46,724 nucleotides of DNA. Origin: Sphingomonas sp. Leaf10. Its GTDB lineage: Bacteria > Pseudomonadota > Alphaproteobacteria > Sphingomonadales > Sphingomonadaceae. Under the pieces are notes generated by a model. That model had not been told where the DNA came from. It ran no database searches and saw only the letters and a program-made list of their open reading frames with translations. Shown here piece by piece: positions 40,934 through 46,724 of this stretch; position 1 is the first letter of the stretch, and each line of letters starts with the position of its first letter. A program made the position numbers and the translations under genes. The stretch lies in assembly GCF_001421245.1 (NCBI RefSeq), contig NZ_LMKE01000033.1, positions 110,244-156,967 of the forward strand. The letters are read 5' to 3'.

Positions 40934-42771
40934 GCTTCACCTCCATTGGCGCGGTTGCCGCTCGACGCGGCAACCGTCCCGTCATTACCCGGCAACGGCG
41001 GGGCGGGCGGCGGGTTCGCCGGTCCCTGGCCCCCTTGCGGCGGCGTGCCGCCCGGTCCACCCGCGCCCTGCTCTTCCATCTGCGGTGCCGCGGGGCGGAT
41101 CACCTTGCTGCGATCGTCGTAGATCTGGATCACGCCGTCGCGCAGCAGCATCACCTTGTCCACCGCCTGCAACAGCCCCGTGCGGTGCGTCGACACGACC
41201 ACCGTCGCGCCGCGCTCGCGCAGATGCCCGAGCGTCTCCATCAACCGCCCCTCGGCACTGATGTCGAGGTGGGCGTTGGGTTCGTCGAGGAACAGGATGC
41301 GCGGGGCACCGAACAGCGCGCGCGCCAGCGCCACCACCTGCCGCTGCCCGGCCGACAGACCGCCGCCCTCGCGCATCGCCAGCTGCGTGTCGTATCCGCG
41401 CTCGAACCGCAGGATCAGGTCGTGAGCACCGGCCAGCTGCGCGGCGGTCACCACCTGCGCATCGAGTTCCTGGCCCGTAATCCCCTCAAATTGCCGGAAG
41501 CGCGAGATGTTCGAATGCACCGTCGCCGGGAACAGCGTCGGCGTCTGCGGCATATAGCCCAGATGCCGGCCCAGCTCCTCGCGGTTCCAGTCGGTCAGGC
41601 TGGCGCCGTCGACGCGGATCTCGCCCTCGTCGGGATCGATCGCCCCGGCGAGCGCGCGCAGCAGCGTCGACTTGCCGGCACCCGACGGCCCGACCAGCGC
41701 GACGATCGTGCCCGGCTCGATGGTGAAGCTCAGCTTGTTCAGCAGCACCCGGTCCGATCCGGGAACGCGGACGGTCAGGTTGTCGACCTCGATCCGACCG
41801 ACCGGATCGGGCAGCGAGGTGCGCTGCACCGTGACGTCGGGAAGGCGGCAGAACTCGTTCAGCCCCTTATACGCGTTCTGCGCGCTGATGACGTTCTTCA
41901 GCGCGTTGAGGATCTGTTCGACCGGCTGCAGCGCGCGGCCGAGGATCAGCGACGCGGCAAAGATCGCGCCGCCCGAAATCTGCTGGTTGATCGCCAGATA
42001 GGCACCCAGCGCCAGCGCCATCGACTGCAGGAACAGGCGGAAGAATTTGGTGATCGCAAGGAAGATGCCCGACGTGCCGGCGATATCGCCCTGCGCACGG
42101 ACCAGATCGGCGCGCTCGACCAGATGGCGGGTGACCAGCGCGCTGCGCATGCCCAGCGCGCGGGCGACTTCGGACGCCTGGATCGAATAATCCTGCGAAC
42201 GATACGCCATGTTGGTCCGCTGCCCGACCTCGTTCAGCCGGCCCTTGGTCGTCTTGTCGCTCAGCACCGCCAGCGTGATGAGCAGCGCCGAGCTGAGCAG
42301 CGCCAGCAACCCGATCAGCGGGTGGAGCAGGTAGGAGATGATGATGTAGATCGGCGCCCATGGCGCGTCGAACATCGCGATGATCGCCGGCCCGGTCAGC
42401 GTGCCGCGCAGCGTATCGAAATCGCGCATCGCCTGCGCGCGCTGTGCCGGCGACGCGCCGTTGGCGCCGAGGATGCGGTGCAGGATGTTACCCGCCGCCA
42501 TCTTTTCCAGCCGCATGCTCGCCTGCAGCAGCAGCTTCATGCGCACCGTGTCGAGCGCCGCGAAGACGATGAGCGATATCGCGAGGATCAGGGACAGGAC
42601 CAGCAACGTCGCCGTGCCGCGCGTCGGCACGACCCGGTCGTACACCTGCAACATGAAGATCGAGGGTACGAGGTACAGGATGTTGATCAGGCCGGAGAAA
42701 ATGCCGGTGGCGATGAAATGCCGCCGACATTTGCGCAGGGCTGCCTGCAACGGGTTCGATTCGTAGGACAT
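40930..42771 (-). CDS. T1SS ABC transporter, permease/ATPase (PrtD/HlyB family)
   Basis: A 613-residue half-transporter that powers T1SS export. Six membrane segments lie within residues 15-300 (FIATGIFSGLINILYLVPSIF, ATLLVLSLILAISLIVFAALD, others). The ATPase domain (about 330-560) shows Walker A GPSGAGKST, the signature LSAGQRQVVALARALFG, Walker B RILFLDEPNAHLD and the switch histidine in VVVSTHRTG. There is no N-terminal C39 peptidase domain, so it is of the PrtD type used for RTX proteins. The C-terminal 50 residues are Pro/Gly-rich and beyond the normal family end. It starts 46 bp behind the murA-like gene and overlaps the fusion protein gene. Presumed substrates are the six cysteine-free proteins in this window. 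Confidence 0.96.
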   Translation of the reverse strand: MSYESNPLQAALRKCRRHFIATGIFSGLINILYLVPSIFMLQVYDRVVPTRGTATLLVLSLILAISLIVFAALDTVRMKLLLQASMRLEKMAAGNILHRILGANGASPAQRAQAMRDFDTLRGTLTGPAIIAMFDAPWAPIYIIISYLLHPLIGLLALLSSALLITLAVLSDKTTKGRLNEVGQRTNMAYRSQDYSIQASEVARALGMRSALVTRHLVERADLVRAQGDIAGTSGIFLAITKFFRLFLQSMALALGAYLAINQQISGGAIFAASLILGRALQPVEQILNALKNVISAQNAYKGLNEFCRLPDVTVQRTSLPDPVGRIEVDNLTVRVPGSDRVLLNKLSFTIEPGTIVALVGPSGAGKSTLLRALAGAIDPDEGEIRVDGASLTDWNREELGRHLGYMPQTPTLFPATVHSNISRFRQFEGITGQELDAQVVTAAQLAGAHDLILRFERGYDTQLAMREGGGLSAGQRQVVALARALFGAPRILFLDEPNAHLDISAEGRLMETLGHLRERGATVVVSTHRTGLLQAVDKVMLLRDGVIQIYDDRSKVIRPAAPQMEEQGAGGPGGTPPQGGQGPANPPPAPPLPGNDGTVAASSGNRANGGEA

Positions 42772-42817
42772 GGGAAGAAGCCGAATCCCTTTAAAACGGG
42801 CCAGTTAGGTGCGCGCG

Positions 42818-44104
42818 TTATGAACCATGATAGGCAAGCGTAGCGTTAAGACTGCGCGCCTTCTCTAGAAATTTATCATAGCCGCGCTCGATCTGCCACG
42901 CATCGCTTATGCGTGTCTGTCCCGCGGCTTTCATACCAAGTAATGCCAGTGCCGCGCCCGCGCGCAGATCGGCGGCGCGGACATCGGCCCCGACCAGCGA
43001 CGGCGTGCCGATGATATGCGCCGTGCCGTCGCGCACGAAGCTTTCGACCCCCATCCGTCCGAAATCGGGCAGATAGGCATAGCGGCCGGCGAAGCGCAGG
43101 TCGACGATCCGCGATTCGCCGCGCGCACAGGCGCCCAGCGCCGCGAACAGTGGCTGCATGTCCGAATTGATCCCCGGATAGGGGCCGGTGCTGATCTCGA
43201 CCGGATAGGGGCGGCCCGACCGGACGATCGCGACATTGCCGTCGCGAAAGATCTTCGCACCGCTTTCACGCAGGAAGATCAGCGGGACTTCAAGGTCCTC
43301 GAACGGAAAATCGCGGATTTCGACATCGCCACCGGTGATGACCGACCCGACCAGCCACGTCATCGCCTCCATATTGTCGGGCATCACCCGCCATGCGGTG
43401 CCGGCGAGTTCGGGCGCGCCGGTGATCTCGATGCTTTCCTGGCCATAGACGGTGATCGTCGCGCCCATCGTGCGCAGGAACGCGCACAGATCGAGGATTT
43501 CGGGGCGGATATGCGGGTTCCACAACCGCGTCGTGCCCTTCGCCAGCGATGCGACCAGCAGCGCATTCTCGGTCGCGCCGGTCGATCGCAGCGGCAGCAC
43601 GATCTCCCCACCCGTCAGTCCGTCCGGCGCCTCGGCATATAGGCGACCGTTTTCGCCCCACACCCGCGCGCCCAGCCGGGTCAGCACCAGCTCGTGCAGG
43701 TCATAACCGCGCCCGCCCAGATCGCATCCACCGGGCAGGGGTACGCTGCCCGCGCCGGTCCGCGCGACCAGTGCGCCGAGGATCAGCAGCGTGTTGCGGA
43801 TCGACCGTCCGTCCCAAACCAGTTCGGCGGGCGGTGGCGCGGCTTCCTCGATCGTCAGCGCGCCGTGGGCGAAGGTGCAGCGTTTGCCCAACGCCTCCAG
43901 CATCCCGACATGGACCTGCGCGTCGAGCAGCCCTTGCGGATAATTGTCGAGCACGATCCGCTCGGGCGTCAGCAGCGACGCCGCCATCAACCGCAGCACG
44001 CTGTTCTTGGCACCGCTCACGGTGACGATCCCCTCCAGCCGCGACGGCTCGACGGTCAGGATGCGGTTGGCGGGCTGTGCGGCGTCGGAATATTGGTCGG
44101 TCAT
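42818..44104 (-). CDS. MurA-like UDP-GlcNAc enolpyruvyl transferase
   Basis: A 428-residue EPT-family protein. MurA signatures are kept: SGAKNSVLRLM (K33, N34), the loop cysteine in LPGGCDLGGRGYDLHE (C127 aligned with Cys115 of E. coli MurA), STGATENALLVASLAKG, MPDNMEAMTWL, GINSDMQPLF with the catalytic-site aspartate, and VRAADLRAGAALALLGM with the conserved arginine. It should use phosphoenolpyruvate to make enolpyruvyl-UDP-GlcNAc. The GRGYDLH stretch differs from the usual ARPVDLH, and the context (EPS and T1SS genes, not cell division genes) suggests a paralogue rather than the housekeeping enzyme. It overlaps murB by four bases (ATGA). Role in the EPS pathway is inferred. Confidence 0.88.
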   Translation of the reverse strand: MTDQYSDAAQPANRILTVEPSRLEGIVTVSGAKNSVLRLMAASLLTPERIVLDNYPQGLLDAQVHVGMLEALGKRCTFAHGALTIEEAAPPPAELVWDGRSIRNTLLILGALVARTGAGSVPLPGGCDLGGRGYDLHELVLTRLGARVWGENGRLYAEAPDGLTGGEIVLPLRSTGATENALLVASLAKGTTRLWNPHIRPEILDLCAFLRTMGATITVYGQESIEITGAPELAGTAWRVMPDNMEAMTWLVGSVITGGDVEIRDFPFEDLEVPLIFLRESGAKIFRDGNVAIVRSGRPYPVEISTGPYPGINSDMQPLFAALGACARGESRIVDLRFAGRYAYLPDFGRMGVESFVRDGTAHIIGTPSLVGADVRAADLRAGAALALLGMKAAGQTRISDAWQIERGYDKFLEKARSLNATLAYHGS

Positions 44105-45138
44105 GCGGTTGCTCCCGGCAACGTCCGGTCGCCGAGCAGTTCGGCCACCTCATGCGCGGGACGCATGACGCCATCGGGGGCGAGGTGGCGGACTTCGGCG
44201 TCCATGGCGATGCCCGACAGGTCGGCGACCGATCGCCGCGCCAGCAGAATCAGGTGCAGCACGTCCTGCGCGCGCGCCCCGCCATTGTTGACGATGAAAT
44301 TGGCGTGATCGGGCGAAATCTGCGCGCCGCCTACCGATACGCCCTTCAATCCGGCGCGTTCGATGGCAAGGCCGGGCGGGCCGATCCGCGAATAGAGTGC
44401 CGGATCGCTGACGAATACCGACCCGCAATTGGCGCGCACCCGCGGGAACTTCGCCCGGCGCGCGGCGAGGATCGACAGCGCCTCGCGCCGCATCGCCGTT
44501 CGGTCGCCCGGTGCGAAGCGCAACTGCGCCGACACGACGATCAGGTCGCCGCGCTGCAATCGCGACGCGCGATAGCGATAGTCGAGCTGGTCGTGCGTCA
44601 GCCGGCGCATCCGCCCCTGATGGTCGATCGCATCGACATGCGCGACATTCTCGCCAATGCCCTTGCGCTGGCTGCCGCCGTTCATGGTGATCAGGCCGCC
44701 CAGCGTCCCCGGAATGCCGATCGCATGGACCGCGCCCGCCATGCCCCAATCGATCACCTGCCGCACGAATGCCGGCACCCACATGCCCGCACCCGCCTCG
44801 ACCCGCTGTTCGTCCAGCCGGCGGATACCGCCAAGGCCGCGGCCGATCCGCAGCACGACGCCGCGAAACCCGGCATCGTCGAACAACACGTTCGATCCGT
44901 CGCCGATCACGATATGGCGCGCGTCATACTCGGCGATCACCGCCAGCGCGGCGGCCAGCGTGGAGGCCGATTGCGGGGTGACGACGATATCGGCCGGACC
45001 ACCGATGCCCCAGCGGCCGAGCGAGGCGAGCGGCACGCCGGTCGCGACCTCTGCGGCCGGAAGCGCGCGCCGCAATGCGGCAACGACGTCGGCGTCCGGC
45101 GCATGGCCCTGCGGGGCAAGATCGGCAGCGAAAGTCAT
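44101..45138 (-). CDS. MurB-like UDP-N-acetylenolpyruvoylglucosamine reductase
   Basis: A 345-residue FAD-dependent reductase. It has the FAD-binding p-cresol methylhydroxylase fold segment (GIGGPADIVVTPQSASTLAAALAVI, VIGDGSNVLFDDAGFRGVVLRI), GIPGTLGGLITMNGG, the DYRYRAS motif (187-192), the catalytic serine in NCGSVF (S240), and a late SGIAMDAEVRHL with E315, so all key residues seem intact. It would reduce the MurA product with NADPH to UDP-MurNAc. The ATG at 45138 has AGGGA upstream. With the murA-like gene (4-bp overlap) and the T1SS genes behind it, it heads a leftward transcription unit. Cell-wall murB normally lies with ftsQ and ddl, none of which is present. Confidence 0.9.
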   Translation of the reverse strand: MTFAADLAPQGHAPDADVVAALRRALPAAEVATGVPLASLGRWGIGGPADIVVTPQSASTLAAALAVIAEYDARHIVIGDGSNVLFDDAGFRGVVLRIGRGLGGIRRLDEQRVEAGAGMWVPAFVRQVIDWGMAGAVHAIGIPGTLGGLITMNGGSQRKGIGENVAHVDAIDHQGRMRRLTHDQLDYRYRASRLQRGDLIVVSAQLRFAPGDRTAMRREALSILAARRAKFPRVRANCGSVFVSDPALYSRIGPPGLAIERAGLKGVSVGGAQISPDHANFIVNNGGARAQDVLHLILLARRSVADLSGIAMDAEVRHLAPDGVMRPAHEVAELLGDRTLPGATA

Positions 45139-45492
45139 CCGTCCCTGTTCCCCGTTGGCCAGACGTTCCCGGCACCTGGCCGGCCTCGCCGCGCGCCGGC
45201 CATATCCCGTGGCGATCGTGCACCGGGCAAGGTCGTTGACCGGCGATCCATTAGATCGTCCGGTTCGACGGGTCCAGCCCCGGCGCTCCGGTCGTCCAAG
45301 TCATTGGAAACGCGATACCACGACGACCACGCCAATTTGTTAACGGCCCCCGGGATAGCGCGGTGCCGAGCTACCGTGCGACTTGCATGGCGGGGGATGG
45401 CCGATATGCTACGTGCTCCATTGTGTCTTCTTGCGTATGCCGATGTTGCACCGCGGCACGATATCAACATGTTGCGGTAAAGGAAACGGACG
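45139..45492. promoter_or_regulatory. Divergent promoter region, murB-like and epimerase genes
   Basis: The region between the murB-like start and the leader ORF carries no other gene I can support. AT-rich spots at 45335-45350 (with GTTAAC) and 45455-45480 could be promoter parts for the two directions. No terminator or strong hairpin is visible. Confidence 0.35.
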
Positions 45493-45564
45493 ATGCGCAA
45501 CCTTGGAACGGGTCCGGCGACCCCGAACGATCCGACGGCCGGCGTCGTGGCGAGCCGCTGCTGA
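45493..45564 (+). CDS. 23-codon leader ORF coupled to the epimerase gene
   Basis: ATG 45493 lies eight bases behind AAAGGA, the best ribosome binding site in the area, and opens a 23-codon frame (begins MRNLGTGPATPND) whose TGA shares one base with the epimerase ATG (TGATG). The epimerase start itself has no clear Shine-Dalgarno sequence, so reinitiation after this small frame may drive its translation. The peptide is not recognised and shows no run of a single amino acid that would suggest attenuation. Coincidence cannot be excluded. Confidence 0.5.
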   Translation: MRNLGTGPATPNDPTAGVVASRC

Positions 45565-46544
45565 TGGCCGCGCCGATCCTGGTCACCGGTGCCGCCGGCT
45601 TTGTCGGCCATGCTACCGCCCACCGCCTGCTCGCACGCGGCGAACGGGTGATCGGCATCGATATCGTCAACGACTATTACGACGTGACGCTGAAGGAAGC
45701 GCGGCTCGCGACGTTCGATGGCATCGACGGCTTCACCTTCCACCGGATCGACGTGGCCGATGCCGAAGCGGTCGCGGCACTGGTACGCGATCACGGCGTG
45801 CGCCGTGTCGTCCATCTGGCGGCGCAGGCGGGGGTGCGGCACAGCATTGACAATCCCTTTGCCTATGAACGCTCGAACGTCGGCGGGCATCTTGCCATAT
45901 TGGAGGCGTGCCGCCACGCGCCGGGCTTCGAACATCTGGTCTATGCCTCGTCCAGTTCGGTCTATGGCGACAAGCCGATGGGCGGGGAGGGGTTTCGCGA
46001 GGACGAACCCGCCAACCGGCCGGTCTCGCTCTATGCCGCGACCAAGCGCGCCTGCGAATTGATGAGCCAGTCCTATGCCCATCTCTATCGCATGCCGCAG
46101 ACCGGACTGCGTTTCTTCACGGTCTATGGCCCATGGGGTCGACCCGACATGGCCTATTTCAGCTTCACGAACAAAATCGTCACAGGCTCACCGATCGAGG
46201 TTTTCGGCGAAGGCCGCATGGCGCGCGACTTCACCTATATCGACGACATCGTCGACGGCATCCTCGGCGCGCTCGACCATCCGCCCGAACCCGGCGGCCA
46301 CCGTGTCCTCAACATCGGCGGCAGCCAGCCGGTCGGGCTGATGGACATGATCGAAACGCTCGAACGCGCCATCGGGCGAGAGGCCGTGAAGATCATGAAG
46401 CCGATGCAACCCGGCGACGTCACCGCCACCTATGCCGATGTATCGCAACTCCACGCCCTGACCGGCTACGAACCAAAGGTCCGGCTGGCGGAGGGGCTGG
46501 GCCGGTTCGCCGAATGGTACAAGGGCTATTACAAGGTCAATTGA
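45564..46544 (+). CDS. UDP-glucuronate 4-epimerase family NAD-dependent epimerase
   Basis: A 326-residue short-chain dehydrogenase/reductase-type epimerase. The NAD site is VTGAAGFVGHATAHRLL, followed by GIDIVNDYYDVTLKEARLA, a stretch typical of UDP-glucuronate 4-epimerases such as LpsL and CapI. Then VVHLAAQAGVRHSIDNPFAY, YASSSSVYGD, the catalytic SLYAATKRACELM (YxxxK) and TGLRFFTVYGPWGRPDMAYF, which match the same subgroup. It makes UDP-galacturonate from UDP-glucuronate, a possible extra sugar for EPS or lipopolysaccharide. The GumK-like enzyme would compete for the same UDP-GlcA. The ATG at 45564 overlaps a leader ORF by one base. Activity on other UDP-hexoses cannot be excluded. Confidence 0.9.
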   Translation: MAAPILVTGAAGFVGHATAHRLLARGERVIGIDIVNDYYDVTLKEARLATFDGIDGFTFHRIDVADAEAVAALVRDHGVRRVVHLAAQAGVRHSIDNPFAYERSNVGGHLAILEACRHAPGFEHLVYASSSSVYGDKPMGGEGFREDEPANRPVSLYAATKRACELMSQSYAHLYRMPQTGLRFFTVYGPWGRPDMAYFSFTNKIVTGSPIEVFGEGRMARDFTYIDDIVDGILGALDHPPEPGGHRVLNIGGSQPVGLMDMIETLERAIGREAVKIMKPMQPGDVTATYADVSQLHALTGYEPKVRLAEGLGRFAEWYKGYYKVN

Positions 46545-46557
46545 TCGCCGCCCGGTC

Positions 46558-46577
46558 ATTCCCGCGCAGGCGGGAAT
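46558..46577. repeat. Dispersed palindromic repeat
   Basis: ATTCCCGC (46558-46565) and GCGGGAAT (46570-46577) form a perfect inverted repeat with a 4-base loop, 13 bp behind the epimerase stop. This is a common extragenic palindrome type in GC-rich proteobacteria and may also act as a terminator. Confidence 0.6.
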
Positions 46578-46633
46578 CCATAACCGCGACATTGCGAATC
46601 CATTGCTAGAACGTGATGACATGAAGCCAATCC

Positions 46634-46724
46634 GTTCGTCCTGAGTAGCCATTGAGCTTGTCGAAATGGCGTATCGAAGGACCGTCTGTGACAAAGTGCT
46701 TCGATACGGGTCTTCGACTTCGCT
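46634..46724. repeat. REP-like extragenic element at the window edge
   Basis: The segment contains nested inverted repeats: GCCATT with AATGGC around 46648-46670 and CGTATCGAAG (46670-46679) with CTTCGATACG (46699-46708). The wording (GAGCTTGTCGAA, CTTCGATACGGG) is characteristic of dispersed repeats seen many times in sphingomonad and xanthomonad genomes. The element continues past the end of the window. Confidence 0.6.

Noticed and set aside
8112..45350. Recurring GTTAAC (CtrA-like half-sites) upstream of several genes
   Set aside because: Three copies are about what chance predicts for this length and base composition, and no TTAA-N7-TTAA pair is complete.
1..46724. CRISPR array, tRNA, rRNA or insertion sequence
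   Set aside because: No regularly spaced direct repeats, tRNA-like cloverleaf, rRNA segment, transposase motif or terminal inverted repeats with target duplications were seen by reading.

Overview
The window reads as a GC-rich alphaproteobacterial chromosome, most likely Sphingomonas or a close relative. The left edge carries a secB / Tim44-domain / mltA / Smr housekeeping block, nearly all the DNA is coding, and the polysaccharide and secretion genes look sphingomonad. I saw no tRNA, rRNA, CRISPR array or transposase.

Layout. (1) 76-3199: housekeeping (secB; Tim44-domain protein, mltA, Smr). (2) 3593-8050: a small type I secretion (T1SS) candidate protein, a DnaJ-domain membrane protein, a GT26 (GumM-like) transferase and a GH5 endoglucanase fused to RTX repeats. 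(3) 8263-24278: the exopolysaccharide (EPS) locus. A leftward operon holds a GumK-like transferase, an AAA+ ATPase, a kinase-less Wzc-type copolymerase and a P-loop-deleted pseudokinase. A rightward series holds an outer-membrane beta-barrel, a soluble OPX export protein, a Wzx flippase, a GH5 lipoprotein, a GumH/AceA-like GT4, a GumD-like priming transferase, an acetyltransferase and a PilZ membrane protein. A Wzy/GumE-like polymerase lies opposite. (4) 24419-34957: extracellular proteins (serralysin-type protease, a second small candidate, an ExeM/NucH-type nuclease, a cadherin-like protein). (5) 35377-37232: a pair resembling the spike base and a fibre of gene transfer agents. (6) 37675-45138: TolC, membrane fusion protein and T1SS ABC transporter, preceded by a MurA/MurB pair. 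(7) 45493-46544: a short leader ORF and a UDP-glucuronate 4-epimerase, then dispersed repeats.

How it fits together. The transferases match the xanthan/acetan assembly order (GumD, GumM, GumH, GumK plus one GT2), so the predicted polymer has a beta-1,4-glucan (cellobiose) backbone with a mannose/glucuronate side chain. Two GH5 glycosidases that could act on such a backbone are encoded beside it. The T1SS can be expected to export the cysteine-free proteins of blocks 2 and 4.

Most notable: five of the six predicted T1SS substrates share an apparently undescribed module of about 90-100 residues. It carries an EF-hand-like D-x-N-x-D-G-x-I loop (degenerate in some copies), and all five proteins end in a conserved NG(V/L)-x-Y-(Y/F)-x-Y tail. 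The module stands nearly alone in the two small proteins (261 and 273 aa), which have strong ribosome binding sites and strong terminators. I interpret them as abundant calcium-dependent matrix or surface proteins tied to this EPS; that role is inference.
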